Shown: positions 42,505-51,731 of the stretch, piece by piece
How the letters are laid out: each line of letters starts with the position of its first letter
How positions within the stretch are numbered: the first letter of the stretch is position 1
Assembly: GCF_036227105.1 (NCBI RefSeq)
Contig: NZ_CP109434.1
Span: 8,032,501 to 8,096,500, forward strand
Reading direction: 5' to 3'
DNA: 64,000 bases
DNA from: Amycolatopsis sp. NBC_01488
Lineage (GTDB): Bacteria; Actinomycetota; Actinomycetes; Mycobacteriales; Pseudonocardiaceae
Made by a program: the position numbers and the translations under genes
The notes under the pieces: generated by a model
Database searches by the model: none
Seen by the model: the letters and a program-made list of their open reading frames with translations, nothing else
What the model was told of the DNA's origin: nothing

Positions 42505-43323
42505 CTAGTCCTTCACCGCTCCCGCCGTCACACCACCGGCGACGTACCGCTGGGCGACGACGAGCAGGACCGCGGCCGGCACCGACGCGACCGCGGCGGT
42601 GGCCATGATCGAGTTCCATTCGGTGGTGTTGTTGCCGATGTACCGGTAGATGCCCAGCGTCACCGGGATCATCGCGCCGTTCCGGTCCAAAGTGGACGCG
42701 AAGATGAAGTCCGACCACGCCCACAGGAACGCGAACAGCGACACCGTGATCACGGCGTTGCGGCTGACCGGCAGCACGATCGAGGTGAACGTCCGGACGG
42801 TGCCGGCGCCGTCGATCTTCGCCGCCTGCATCAGCTCGCCCGGGATGCCGGCCATGAACGCCGTGAACACCAGCACGCCGAACGGCACCGCGATCGTGGA
42901 GTCGGCGACGACGAGGCCCCCCAGCGTGTTGAGCCAGCCGAGGCGCACGTAGATGGCGTAGAACCCGATGGCCATCACCACGCTCGGGATCATCTGCGCC
43001 ACCAGCAGCACGAAGTTGACCGTGCCGGCCCCGCGTACCCGCAGCTTGGCCAGCGCGTAGCCGGCGGCCGCGGAGATCAGCACGGTGAGGACCACGCACC
43101 CCAGCCCCACGAGCAGGCTGGTGCCGAGCGCGGGCAGCTGCTCGCCCAGTGCGTTCGTGTACCCGTCCAGCGTGGGGTTCCACGGGAACCAGTGCGGCGG
43201 ATCGGTCCGCATGTCCTCGGTCCGGGTGAGCGAGACGTTGACCATCCAGTAGACCGGGAAGAGCATCAGCCCGGCCAGCACGACGCCGAGCGCCGTCTTC
43301 CACCCGCTGCGCCGCCGGGTCAT
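42505..43323 (-). CDS. Carbohydrate ABC transporter permease (MalG/CUT1 type)
   Basis: 272 residues from ATG 43323, overlapping the other permease by 4 bases. Six membrane helices starting at VVLAGLMLFPVYWMVNVSL. The EAA loop reads GELMQAAKIDGAGTVRTFTS with the conserved Gly, and the ending AQRYVAGGVTAGAVKD is that of MalG-type subunits (RYFVGGLTAGAVKG). It partners the MalF-type permease and solute-binding lipoprotein upstream. No ATPase is encoded here, so a shared MsiK-type ATPase elsewhere is presumed. Confidence 0.93.
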   Translation of the reverse strand: MTRRRSGWKTALGVVLAGLMLFPVYWMVNVSLTRTEDMRTDPPHWFPWNPTLDGYTNALGEQLPALGTSLLVGLGCVVLTVLISAAAGYALAKLRVRGAGTVNFVLLVAQMIPSVVMAIGFYAIYVRLGWLNTLGGLVVADSTIAVPFGVLVFTAFMAGIPGELMQAAKIDGAGTVRTFTSIVLPVSRNAVITVSLFAFLWAWSDFIFASTLDRNGAMIPVTLGIYRYIGNNTTEWNSIMATAAVASVPAAVLLVVAQRYVAGGVTAGAVKD

Positions 43324-44279
43324 GACCGCTCCTGACGCCGTTGCAGGTGGATGTAGAGGAAGCCGAAGACCAGGGCGATGACGATGAGCAGGTTGCCGAT
43401 CGCCGCCGCGGGCGAGAAGTCCGGCTGCCCGGTGCCGAAGGCCTCGCGGTAGGACCACACCGCCAGCGTGGTGGACACCGTGCCGGGGCCGCCGGTGGTC
43501 ATGATCCAGATGATGTCCACCACCTTGAGCGTGTAGACGAGCCCGAGCAGCAGGGTGATCGCCGAGACCGGCCGGAGCATCGGCAGGGTGATCCGGCGGA
43601 ACTTCTGCCACGCGGTCGCGCCGTCGAGCTCGGCGGCTTCGTACAGCTCGGCCGGAATGTTCTGCAGCCCGGAGTACAGGATCACCAGGTTGAAGGGGAT
43701 GCCGAGCCAGATGTTGGCGATCACCACCGACGTCAGCGACCAGTGCGGCGAGGTGAGCCAGTCGATGCCATCGAGGCCGAACGCCTGCAGGACCGCGTTG
43801 ACGATCCCGTTGTCGCTGCCCAGCATCCAGGCCCAGGTGGAGCCGGACACGATCAGCGGCAGCAGCCACGGCACCAGGAACAGGCCCCGCAGCAGGCCGG
43901 ACAGCCGGAAGTTGCTCCGGAAGAACACCGCCAGGGCCAGGCCGATGGCGTACTGGAAGGCGATCGACACCAGGGTGAACACCGCCGTGTTCCCCAGCGC
44001 GAGGCCGAAGTCGGGCGAGGAGAAGATCGCCGCGTAGTTGTCCGTGCCGACGAACTTCGCGTTGCCCTGCACGAACGCCCGCGCGTTGTAGTGGTGCAGG
44101 CTGAGGTCGATGTTCCGGTACAGCGGGTAGACGTAGAAGATCAGCAGGTACGCGGCGAGCGGCGCGAGGAAGCCGGCGGCCGCCCACCGGGTCGGGTGCT
44201 TCACCCGGCGGGACGGCGGCGGGCTCGCCGGGCGGGCGCTCGACCGCCCGGCGAGCAGCGTCGTACTGGTGGCGTGCAT
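43320..44279 (-). CDS. Carbohydrate ABC transporter permease (MalF/CUT1 type)
   Basis: 319 residues from ATG 44279, 4 bases after the lipoprotein stop. Six or seven helices (FLAPLAAYLLIFYVYPLYR first) and the EAA loop ELYEAAELDGATAWQKFRRI. FLVPWLLPLIVSGSTWAW is a typical MalF-type helix. Together with the MalG-type subunit it forms the membrane channel for an oligosaccharide. Confidence 0.92.
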   Translation of the reverse strand: MHATSTTLLAGRSSARPASPPPSRRVKHPTRWAAAGFLAPLAAYLLIFYVYPLYRNIDLSLHHYNARAFVQGNAKFVGTDNYAAIFSSPDFGLALGNTAVFTLVSIAFQYAIGLALAVFFRSNFRLSGLLRGLFLVPWLLPLIVSGSTWAWMLGSDNGIVNAVLQAFGLDGIDWLTSPHWSLTSVVIANIWLGIPFNLVILYSGLQNIPAELYEAAELDGATAWQKFRRITLPMLRPVSAITLLLGLVYTLKVVDIIWIMTTGGPGTVSTTLAVWSYREAFGTGQPDFSPAAAIGNLLIVIALVFGFLYIHLQRRQERS

Positions 44280-44283
44280 GGCG

Positions 44284-45537
44284 TCAGCCGACCGCCTTGG
44301 CGGCGGTCTTCTGGGCCTCGCCGAGCGCGTCCTGCGGGGACTTCGCGCCGCTGAGCGCGTTCTGCACCGCCGTCCAGAGGGGTTCGGAAATCTTCGGGTA
44401 CTTGATGCCGAGGTTGTCGGCGGTGCGGCCCTTCGCGGTGCGCACCGCTTCGACCCACGGCTTGAGCTCGGGGTGCTGGGCCAGCAGCGCGTCCTGGCCG
44501 GCCCGGGTCGGCGGGACGTAGTAGGCGAAGGTGTTCGCCGTCTCGACCATGCCCTGCGGCGTGGTCATGCAGTCGACGATCTTCTTGGTCACCTCGTAGC
44601 GCTTGGTGTCCTTCTGCACGGGCGCGGTGAGGAACTCGCCGCCGGTGGGGGTCGGCGCGACACCGCCGGTGCGGCCCGGGATCTGGACGACGCCGCTGGG
44701 GAACTTGGCCTTCGACGCGCTGGTGACCTGCCAGGTGCCGTTGACGGCGAAGCCGAACTCGCCGGTGAGGAACTCCTCCCAGCTGGTGTTCTGCGAGTCG
44801 TGGATGACCGAGTTGGGCGCGTACCCGGACTTCAGCCATCCGGTCCACAGGTCGAGCGCGGCCACCGCCTCGGGCGAGTCGAGCTGACGCAGGTTCGCGC
44901 CGGCGCCCCAGAAGAACGGCAGGAACTGGAACGTGCCCTCTTCGGTGCCGATCCCGGCGAACGTGATGCCCTTGTGGTGCGCCGCGGTGACCTTCTGCAG
45001 CGCCGCGGTCAGGCTCGCCCAGTCCTTGATCGAGGCCGGGTCCACCCCGGCCGAGTCCAGGACGGACTTGTTGTAGTAGAGCGCGAGCGTGTTGGCGCCG
45101 ATGGGGATCCCGAAGGTCTTGCCGTCGACGACGCCGGCGCCGAGCAGGTTCTGGTCGACGCTCTTGGTGTCGACCCCGAGTTCGTCCATTGTGGACAGCA
45201 TGCCGGTGTCGGCGAGGGTGGAGACGGCCGGGTTGTCCAGCAGGATGACGTCCGGCGAGGTCCCTTCCTGGGCGGCGAGCAGGGACTGGTTCGTCAGCGC
45301 GGTCGTGTCGTAGGCGGTGCGCTTGATGCTCACCCCCGCCTGCGTGCCGCACGCTTCGACCCGCTTCGCCCAGCCGGAGGACGCGTCGTGCTGCGGGTAC
45401 GGGTCCCACCACGTGTAGGTGGTGGGCGTGGCGCCCGCCGCCCCGCCGTCGCCGGACGACGAGGAGCAGGCGGCGAGGCCGGCGACCAGCGCCAGGGTGC
45501 CGGCGGCGGCCGCCAGCCGGATGGATGAAGGCTTCAC
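44284..45537 (-). CDS. Sugar-binding lipoprotein of the ABC transporter
   Basis: 417 residues from GTG 45537 behind an excellent AGGAGG. Lipobox LAAC at residues 21-24 marks a lipid-anchored, extracellular protein. Family 1 extracellular solute-binding fold: QSLLAAQEGTSPDVILLDNP, and the Trp/Tyr-rich ligand side (LDLWTGWLKSGYAP, TSWEEFLTGEFGFAVNGTW). It captures oligosaccharides for the two permeases. Thirty bases downstream of the LacI gene. Confidence 0.93.
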   Translation of the reverse strand: MKPSSIRLAAAAGTLALVAGLAACSSSSGDGGAAGATPTTYTWWDPYPQHDASSGWAKRVEACGTQAGVSIKRTAYDTTALTNQSLLAAQEGTSPDVILLDNPAVSTLADTGMLSTMDELGVDTKSVDQNLLGAGVVDGKTFGIPIGANTLALYYNKSVLDSAGVDPASIKDWASLTAALQKVTAAHHKGITFAGIGTEEGTFQFLPFFWGAGANLRQLDSPEAVAALDLWTGWLKSGYAPNSVIHDSQNTSWEEFLTGEFGFAVNGTWQVTSASKAKFPSGVVQIPGRTGGVAPTPTGGEFLTAPVQKDTKRYEVTKKIVDCMTTPQGMVETANTFAYYVPPTRAGQDALLAQHPELKPWVEAVRTAKGRTADNLGIKYPKISEPLWTAVQNALSGAKSPQDALGEAQKTAAKAVG

Positions 45538-45566
45538 GGTATTCCTCCTTGAACTGCGTGAAGAAG

Positions 45567-46589
45567 TCAGCTTCGGTGCGGGGTGCCGGTGCTGCCGCGG
45601 TCGACGAGCTCGGGCGCGAGCAGGCAGAGGACGTCGGGTTCCTCGCCCGCGTCGAGCGTCTCGATCCGGTGGACGAGCTGGCGCACGGCCAGCTCACCCA
45701 GCCGGTCCGGCGCGCTCTCGATCGACGAGAACGGCAGCGAGAACGTGCGGGCGAACTCGTCGGAGTACCGGCCGATCACCGACAGGTCCTCCGGCGCGCG
45801 CAGCCCGCGGGCGTGCAGCACGGACGGCAGCGCGGCGGCCGCCGCCTCGTTGTTGAGCAGCAGCCCGGTCACGCCGGGGTGGGCCTCGAGCAGCGCGTGC
45901 AGCTCCCGGCCCACCTCGGGCTGGCGAGAGGCGCCGAACACGGCGTGCAGCGTCATCCCGCGCTTCCGGGCCTCGTCCTGGGCCCCGTTGCGCAGCCGCC
46001 AGACGTACGAACCGCCACGCTCGACGACGTGCGCCGGCTGGGAAACCAGGATCAGCTCGCGGTGCCCGGCGGCGTGCAGGTGCCCGACCATCAGCCGGCC
46101 GGCGGCTTCGAAGTCCAGGTCGAACACGTCGACGCCGCTGGGGTCGCGGGTGAGGCCGACGAGCGCGCCGGGCTGGGGCGCCGCCCGCAGCAGCGGGACC
46201 CGGTCGTCGTCGTGAGCCACGTTGAGGAGCACGATCCCGTCGACCATGCACGAGCTGGTGATCCGGTCCAGCGCGTGCGCCCCGTCGGACTCGGTCACCA
46301 GGAGCGTGTCGTAGCCGAGCTCGCGCGCGGTGTCCGAGACGCCCAGCATGTACTGCAGCATCGCGGGCTTGAACTCGTCCTCCAGGAACTGCGCGAGCAG
46401 GCCGATGACCATGGTCTGGGCCGTGGCCAGTGCCCTGGCCCCGGCGTTCGGCGTGTAGCCGAGCTGCCGGGCCAGGTCCCGCACCCGGACGCGGACCTCC
46501 TCGGTGATCGGGCGCTTGCCGGAGAAGGCGTAGGACGCCGTGCTCCGGGAAACTCCCGCCGCCTTGGCGACGTCGCCGATGGTGACCAC
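45567..46589 (-). CDS. LacI-family transcriptional repressor
   Basis: 340 residues from GTG 46589 (GGAGG, 6-base spacing). DNA-binding head TIGDVAKAAGVSRSTASYAF with hinge helix NAGARALATAQTMVIG, then the type-1 periplasmic-binding effector domain ending at SFSSIESAPDRLGELAVRQL. Sits inside the operon between the secreted glycosidase and the lipoprotein gene, so it is probably autoregulated. LacI-like palindromes occur upstream of the operon (50294-50307, 50329-50342). Confidence 0.93.
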   Translation of the reverse strand: MVTIGDVAKAAGVSRSTASYAFSGKRPITEEVRVRVRDLARQLGYTPNAGARALATAQTMVIGLLAQFLEDEFKPAMLQYMLGVSDTARELGYDTLLVTESDGAHALDRITSSCMVDGIVLLNVAHDDDRVPLLRAAPQPGALVGLTRDPSGVDVFDLDFEAAGRLMVGHLHAAGHRELILVSQPAHVVERGGSYVWRLRNGAQDEARKRGMTLHAVFGASRQPEVGRELHALLEAHPGVTGLLLNNEAAAAALPSVLHARGLRAPEDLSVIGRYSDEFARTFSLPFSSIESAPDRLGELAVRQLVHRIETLDAGEEPDVLCLLAPELVDRGSTGTPHRS

Positions 46590-46608
46590 TGGTTCCTCCG
46601 AAGGTGGC

Positions 46609-49600
46609 TCAGCGCGCCGGGGCGCTGAACGGGGCGATCTCGATGCGGTCGAGCACCGGCGCGTACGGCGAGCGAAGCAGGACGCCGGGATAGGTGTCCG
46701 ACGCGTAGGTCGTGCCGTCGAAGTCCGGCAGCTCCGCCGACCGGAACGAGAGGGTGTTGTCCCCCGGCTTCAGCCGCACGGGCACGGTCAGCTCCCAGAA
46801 ATTGTTCTGGTGGAAGGTGTGCGGGAACAGCACCCGTTGCGCCGGACCACCGTTGACCGAGATGTCCGCGTGGCGAGCCAGCGGATCCGGGTTGTAGTGC
46901 GTGGCTTCCGACTGCTCCGGGTTGGCGTAGCGGATCCGCAGCGCGTAGGTGCCCGGCCGGTCGGCGGTGACGTGGAACGTCACGGTGTTGCCGTTGCCGG
47001 GCGCGCCACCCACGCCGGTGACGGCCTGACCACCGTCCGCATTGGACAGTCGCGTCATCTGCGCCGTCCCGGCGAGCTGGGCGTTCTCCGCCTGGTAGGT
47101 CTTCGTGGGCAGGGCGCCGTCGGTCCGGCGCACGTCGAGCCGGTCGACCCAGGACGCCGCCGCGACCCCGGTGAGGGTGACTTTGTTGATGCCGCCGGAC
47201 AGCGACACCGCGGCCGAGGCGGTGCCGGCGACCTTCCCGACGTCCTGGCCGTTGACCGCCAGGCTCGTGAGCCCGAGGCCGCGCACGGTCAGCGTCGACT
47301 CGGCGTCCTGCGGCGAGTACACCCAGAACGTCGCCGTGTCCCCGCGGCCGAGCCGGAGCGTGCCGGCGCCGGAACCGGGGCCGTAGACCGGCTTCCCGCC
47401 GGACGTCGTAGCCAGTTCCGCTTCGTACACCGCGGTGGCCGCGGCCGGGTTCGGCAACGACAGCTGGAGGCTGTCGACGATCGCGTCGCCGTGCGTCGCG
47501 CGGGTGCCGTCGAGGCTGCGGGCGGCGAGCGAGAGCGTGTGCTTGCCCTTGCTCAGGCGCACCTTCGTGTCGGCGTGGTCCCAGACCACCCACTTGTAGC
47601 CCAGCGGCAACAGCAGTTCCTGCTCGCTGGTGCCGTCCACGCGGAGGAACACGTTCGTGGGGCCGTTCGCCTTGACCAGGTCGTAGGTGTTGAGGGAGTT
47701 GGCGAACACGCTCAGGTCGTAGGTGCCGTCGCTCGGCACGTCGACGCCGAAGCTCAGCACGCCGTCGGAGCCGGTCCGGAGCCCGCCCACGTCGTAGCCG
47801 CCGGAGGTGTAGAACTTCGAGACGTCGTTCGGGGAGCCTTCCGGGCCGTTCTTGCTGTAGCCCGAGCCGGTGTAGGTCGCGGCCTCGGCTTCGTAGCGCT
47901 GCTCCCACAGCTTCGGGCTCGCCGCCGCCGGGGCCCCGGTGCCGCCCGGGCCGAGCACGATCTCGTACGCCGACGACTCCTTCAGCTTGGGCAGCGAACC
48001 GCCGAAGTCGAACGCCGCCACGCCGTTCTGCACCTTGACGTCACGCTCGGAGATCAGTTCCGGCTGGGCCGAGTCCCCGATCTGCCCGGTCCACGGGATC
48101 TCCCGGATCCAGGCGTGCACGGTGCCGCCGAGCGTCTTCGGCACGTTGGCGAACCGGACCCAGGCGTTGCCGTCCTTGCCGCCGAAGATCGTCCGCGCCT
48201 GGGCCTTCGACGGGTCGAGGGTTGCCACGCCCTGCAGCGAGTAGTTCTGCCCGGGGAAGGGTGGGTCCACCTTGACGGTGTGCCCGCTCAGCTCGCCGTA
48301 GGCGTTGAACAGCCACCACTGGCCGTTGCCGCGGTTGGCCTGCACGGCCGAGTCGGACAGGTTGCCGTCGATGTTCCAGTACGCGATGTCCGCGTCCACT
48401 TTGGACTCCTCGATCGCGGAGATCCACTGGATCATCTGGCCCGGGACCGAGGTGTGGTAGTTGAACGCGTATTCGTCGATGTTGATCGGCAGCTGCTTCC
48501 CGGCGTAGGGCGTGCCCGCGAACACCTGGGCCTCCCAGCCGCGGTACTTCGCGACGCTGGTGCGGATCTGCTCGGGGTGGCTCAGCTCGTGCCACGTCAG
48601 CACGTCCGGCACGGTGCCGGCGGCGACCGTGTGCTGCAGGAAGCCCTTGACCTGGTCGTAGAGGACGCTCGTGTTCGGCCCGGCGATCCGTGCCGCGGGC
48701 AGCTTGCCCTTGATCAGCTTGTAGGTCTGGTCCCACGCGGCGAAGTAGTCGGCCGGGTTCGTCAGCCAGCTGACTCCGTTGTAGCTCCACTCGCCGGTGC
48801 CGAACATGTTGCCTTCGGGTTCGTTGAACGGCACGAACACGACGTTGTCCCGGTACTTCGGGTCGAGCGTGAGCACCTGGTCGACCTGCTTGGCGATCTT
48901 CTCGGAGTAGAGCCGCAGCTTCTCTTCGGGGGTGGTTCCCGGCCACTGGTAGGGGAAGCCGCGGTGGATGTCGGTCATGTAGACGTAGACGTCGCCGTTC
49001 GTGCTGTCCGCGAGGGGCTTGACGATTTCCAGGGCGTCGGCGCCCGGGTGCTGGGGGCCGTCCTGCGCCTTGGTGGCGATCGTGCGGACGTGCATGCCTT
49101 CGATGAGGTTGTTGGTGGGGACGCCGTCGCCGTACAGGCCGTAGAGGCTGCCGGCGGCTCCGCCGTGGAAGGCGCCGGTGTCGCTGGCGAGGTCGATGGT
49201 CAGCTGGCCGTCGCGGACCACCGTGACCGACGCCGTCACCGGCCGGCCCGCGGCCGTCCCCGGCACGGTGAACGTGCCCGGGCGGCTGTAGGCGGCCGGG
49301 TCCACAATGGACCATTGGATCGGTACGTCCCGGTCGTAGCCGTCGCTGAACGTGCCGCGGACCGCGGCCGGGAGCGCGGGCGGCGTGCCGACGGTGGCGC
49401 GGAGGTCGAACTTCGTCTGCGTCAGGCCGGTGACCACGGGCGCCGGTCCGGCCAGCTCGGCGACCTGCGTGGCGGACAACGCCGTGTCGTACAGCTGGAA
49501 GTCGTCGATCGCGCCCTTGAACAACGGGTCGGCGTAGAAGCTCTTGCCGAGGTACCCGGCGAAGGACGTGCCCGCGTCGGCGAGTTGCGCGGCGGTGACG

Positions 49601-50226
49601 TCGGTGCTCGCCGACGAGACTGCGGCGCCGTCGAGGTAAGCCGTCAGCCGGTGCGCGGCCGAGTCGAGGGTCACTGTGACGGTCTGCCACGTCGTCGGCA
49701 GCGCGGCGTAGCCGGTCACCTGGGCCTCGGCGCCGCCGCCGGCGGTGGTGACCGCGCCGCGAAGGCGTCCGTCGGCGTTCGACGGCGTCGCGAACAGGTA
49801 CTTCGTGGTGTCCTTGCCCAGCGCGAAGAGCCACTGCCACGGCGCGGCGTTCGCGTTGTCCCACTGCACGCGCACGGAGACGGTGACATCGGGTGCGCTG
49901 CCGAGGGCGGCGCGCGGGATCTCGACGTAGGCGCCGTTCGAGGTCGGCGCACCGCCGGGGAGGGCCAGCGCACCGCCGCCACCGGCCCCGGCGACGACCT
50001 GGGCGGTGGTGCCGTTGACCAGCGTGCCGTCGAGCCCGTGCCCGGAGGAGTCGGACACGACCCCGGTGCTCACGTCGGTGGTGTCGAAGTCGTAGTGCAC
50101 CAGCGGCGCCGCCGCCTCGGCCGCCGCGACCGGTAGCGCTAACACTTCGCCTGCGCCGAGCAGTGCGGCAGTCAGCACCAGCGTCACCGTGCGGACCGGC
50201 GTCCGCGTTCCTCTCGATAGCACCAT
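46609..50226 (-). CDS. Large secreted multidomain glycoside hydrolase (clan GH-A, GH39/GH5-like)
   Basis: 1205 residues from ATG 50226 (CAGGAG upstream; the frame continues to 50259 without support). A signal peptide of ~36 residues ends VAAAEA. Order of domains: LamG/concanavalin-like (about 45-230, YDFDTTDVSTGVVSDSSGHG), an Ig-like linker domain (240-330), and a TIM-barrel catalytic domain (about 335-690). The acid/base lies in VPFNEPEGN near 468 and the presumed nucleophile in INIDEYAF near 583. Three CBM6/35-like modules begin near 778, 933 and 1043 (YEAEAATY, YEAELATT, YQAENAQL). It would release oligosaccharides outside the cell. First gene of the operon 50226-38575. The exact GH family is not certain. 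Confidence 0.85.
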   Translation of the reverse strand: MVLSRGTRTPVRTVTLVLTAALLGAGEVLALPVAAAEAAAPLVHYDFDTTDVSTGVVSDSSGHGLDGTLVNGTTAQVVAGAGGGGALALPGGAPTSNGAYVEIPRAALGSAPDVTVSVRVQWDNANAAPWQWLFALGKDTTKYLFATPSNADGRLRGAVTTAGGGAEAQVTGYAALPTTWQTVTVTLDSAAHRLTAYLDGAAVSSASTDVTAAQLADAGTSFAGYLGKSFYADPLFKGAIDDFQLYDTALSATQVAELAGPAPVVTGLTQTKFDLRATVGTPPALPAAVRGTFSDGYDRDVPIQWSIVDPAAYSRPGTFTVPGTAAGRPVTASVTVVRDGQLTIDLASDTGAFHGGAAGSLYGLYGDGVPTNNLIEGMHVRTIATKAQDGPQHPGADALEIVKPLADSTNGDVYVYMTDIHRGFPYQWPGTTPEEKLRLYSEKIAKQVDQVLTLDPKYRDNVVFVPFNEPEGNMFGTGEWSYNGVSWLTNPADYFAAWDQTYKLIKGKLPAARIAGPNTSVLYDQVKGFLQHTVAAGTVPDVLTWHELSHPEQIRTSVAKYRGWEAQVFAGTPYAGKQLPINIDEYAFNYHTSVPGQMIQWISAIEESKVDADIAYWNIDGNLSDSAVQANRGNGQWWLFNAYGELSGHTVKVDPPFPGQNYSLQGVATLDPSKAQARTIFGGKDGNAWVRFANVPKTLGGTVHAWIREIPWTGQIGDSAQPELISERDVKVQNGVAAFDFGGSLPKLKESSAYEIVLGPGGTGAPAAASPKLWEQRYEAEAATYTGSGYSKNGPEGSPNDVSKFYTSGGYDVGGLRTGSDGVLSFGVDVPSDGTYDLSVFANSLNTYDLVKANGPTNVFLRVDGTSEQELLLPLGYKWVVWDHADTKVRLSKGKHTLSLAARSLDGTRATHGDAIVDSLQLSLPNPAAATAVYEAELATTSGGKPVYGPGSGAGTLRLGRGDTATFWVYSPQDAESTLTVRGLGLTSLAVNGQDVGKVAGTASAAVSLSGGINKVTLTGVAAASWVDRLDVRRTDGALPTKTYQAENAQLAGTAQMTRLSNADGGQAVTGVGGAPGNGNTVTFHVTADRPGTYALRIRYANPEQSEATHYNPDPLARHADISVNGGPAQRVLFPHTFHQNNFWELTVPVRLKPGDNTLSFRSAELPDFDGTTYASDTYPGVLLRSPYAPVLDRIEIAPFSAPAR
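50131..50144. promoter_or_regulatory. LacI-like half-conserved palindrome inside the first gene
   Basis: CGGTAGCGCTAACA matches 12 of 14 positions of TGTTAGCGCTAACA, the type of site at 50329. It lies about 90 bases into the coding sequence and could serve as an auxiliary operator for looping. Confidence 0.35.
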
Positions 50227-50293
50227 CGTCGCTGCTCCTGAGTAGGTCCGAACGGTCAACGTCGTCGAGCGTGGCCAGCCGAGGCGGTGATCA

Positions 50294-50307
50294 TCGAACC
50301 GGTTCGA
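50294..50307. promoter_or_regulatory. Perfect 14-bp palindrome, LacI-type operator candidate
   Basis: TCGAACCGGTTCGA is an exact palindrome with the central CG usual for LacI-family sites, 68 bases before the glycosidase start. Confidence 0.55.
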
Positions 50308-50328
50308 CGGACGGTCTCAAGCGCACAT

Positions 50329-50342
50329 TGTGAGCGCTAACA
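50329..50342. promoter_or_regulatory. LacI-type operator candidate
   Basis: TGTGAGCGCTAACA differs at one position from the perfect palindrome TGTTAGCGCTAACA. It is about 100 bases before the start of the large glycosidase, in the presumed promoter region of the operon. Confidence 0.55.
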
Positions 50343-50446
50343 CGATCCGGTGGCAAGACCCGTCACAGATCGGGTGCCATCGGCGTCGGGCTGTGACGGC
50401 AGCTCGACCGCGGAGCACCACAAGCCGGCGCGACCAGCCTGATGCG

Positions 50447-50578
50447 GTGGCGATCGAGCTGGTCCTGCTGCCGCGGGTGGCCTACCGCGGCCGGGAGATC
50501 ACCGGCCCCCGCATGGGCGGGCTGCTCGCCCTGCTCGCCGACGACCTCCGCACGCCTAGGCCTATATCGCTCGGCTGA
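50447..50578 (+). pseudogene. N-terminal stub of an AfsR/SARP-like regulator
   Basis: From GTG 50447 the frame reads VAIELVLLPRVAYRGREITG and GLLALLADDLRTPRP, then stops at 50578. This is the start of the winged-helix domain of SARP/AfsR-type proteins (first strands and helix). The rest is missing: after ~40 codons the frame ends where the dispersed repeat begins. Confidence 0.6.
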
Positions 50579-50835
50579 TGCCAGCCCTGGTGATGACCCA
50601 GCCGAAGCCAGCTCACCACCAGGGGACGCCGACGATGGAGCGACGGCGCGGAACCCGATCTCGCGCCGCAGCCGGGCTGCTGACCTCGGGCCGCCTGCGC
50701 AGCGCCGATCGGCGGGCTGCACGACGAATGGCGCGGCGATCACTCCACCCGGTCCCCGACGAGCCTGACATGCGCGCTGCCGGTCCCGCCAACGACTGGC
50801 CGATGTCGATCACGCTCCAGGGTGCTGTTCCTTCG
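50571..50835. repeat. Dispersed repeat, copy 2 (partner at 1779-2047)
   Basis: About 265 bases closely similar to 1779-2047, again beginning at a TCGGCTGAT that contains a stop codon and again followed by a minus-strand OmpR regulator. Open frames on both strands are partly shared between the copies (for example MTQPKPAHHQGTPT on plus), but their composition is not protein-like, so I read it as non-coding or worn-down. Bases 50836-50960 between the repeat and the regulator stop show no further feature. Confidence 0.8.
50585..50624 (+). terminator. Hairpin inside repeat copy 2
   Basis: CCCTGGTGATGA (50585-50596) pairs with TCACCACCAGGG (50613-50624) at 11 of 12 positions (12 counting the T-G wobble). 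The homologous hairpin is at 1793-1833; compensating changes keep both stems. Confidence 0.5.
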
Positions 50836-50960
50836 CGGGAATGGTGTCGCCGAGTCAAGCCTCGGCCGAGCGGCCGTCCGGCTTCGTCGGCTTCGCGCGA
50901 CAAGGACCGAAGCTCCCGGCGCGCCAAGAGCAGGTCAACGTCGGGCAAGAATTCCCGTGA

Positions 50961-51662
50961 TCACGACCCTTGCGGAGCCGGCGGCTCGAGGCGGTAGCCA
51001 TAGCCCCGCACTGTGGTGATGACCGGCAGCGCTCCTGAACCGCCGGCCGCGACGGCCAGCTTGCGCCGGAGCGCGACGATGTGCACGTCCAGCGTCTTCG
51101 TCGAACCGTGCCAGTGCGTGTCCCACACGTCCGCCATCAGAGTGTCCCTGCTGATCGCCGCGCCCGGCTCCTGTGCCAGGCGCAGCAGCAGGTCGAACTC
51201 CTTGGGACGCAAGGAAAGCTCGTCACCCGCCACCACCACGCGACGGGCAGCGACCTGGACCACCAGCTCCCCCACTCGCAGCGGCGTCACGTTCGAGGAG
51301 TACCCCCGGCGCAGGTGCGCGTGCAACCGCGCCAGCAGTTCCCGCAGCCGGATCGGCTTAGTCAGGTAGTCGTCGGCGCCGACTTCCAGCCCCACGACGA
51401 CGTCCATCTCCTGCGTGCGCGCCGTGATCATGATGATCAGGGCGTTCGGCGTGATCGCCCGCGCGCGCCGGCACACCTCGATCCCGTCGAGGTCCGGCAG
51501 GCCCAGGTCGAGGAGGACGACGTGGTATTCGTCGAGCTTCATCCGGCGGAGGGCGTCACCACCGGTGTGGGACCACATCACGTCGTAGTCGTGCATCCGC
51601 AGGGCCGACTCGAGCAGGCTGCCGATGGTTTCATCGTCTTCTACGAGCAGAACCGCCGCCAT
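50961..51662 (-). CDS. OmpR/PhoB-family response regulator
   Basis: 233 residues from ATG 51662. Receiver with D9-D10, phospho-acceptor D52 (LLDLGLPDLDG), the Thr of MITARTQ and Lys of LTKPI. A winged-helix domain from ~130 carries LSLRPKEFDLLLRLAQEPG, STKTLDVHIVALRRKL and TTVRGYGYRLE. Divergent from the histidine kinase at 51801 across 138 AT-rich bases with a palindrome at 51732. A decayed paralogue lies at 2531-2775. The pair probably responds to envelope conditions, given the envelope genes next to it. Confidence 0.95.
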   Translation of the reverse strand: MAAVLLVEDDETIGSLLESALRMHDYDVMWSHTGGDALRRMKLDEYHVVLLDLGLPDLDGIEVCRRARAITPNALIIMITARTQEMDVVVGLEVGADDYLTKPIRLRELLARLHAHLRRGYSSNVTPLRVGELVVQVAARRVVVAGDELSLRPKEFDLLLRLAQEPGAAISRDTLMADVWDTHWHGSTKTLDVHIVALRRKLAVAAGGSGALPVITTVRGYGYRLEPPAPQGS

Positions 51663-51731
51663 GGTCCAATGTTACCGGAATTCCGAGCGGCCGATCTTCG
51701 GCCGCAGAATTTACCTCTTCAAGGTGAATGC

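Noticed and set aside
46540..50136. A 1198-codon open frame on the plus strand opposite the large glycosidase
   Set aside because: It is a GC-driven shadow: the composition is Arg/Gly/Val-rich with no domain, while the minus strand has a signal peptide, ribosome site, catalytic motifs and CBM modules.
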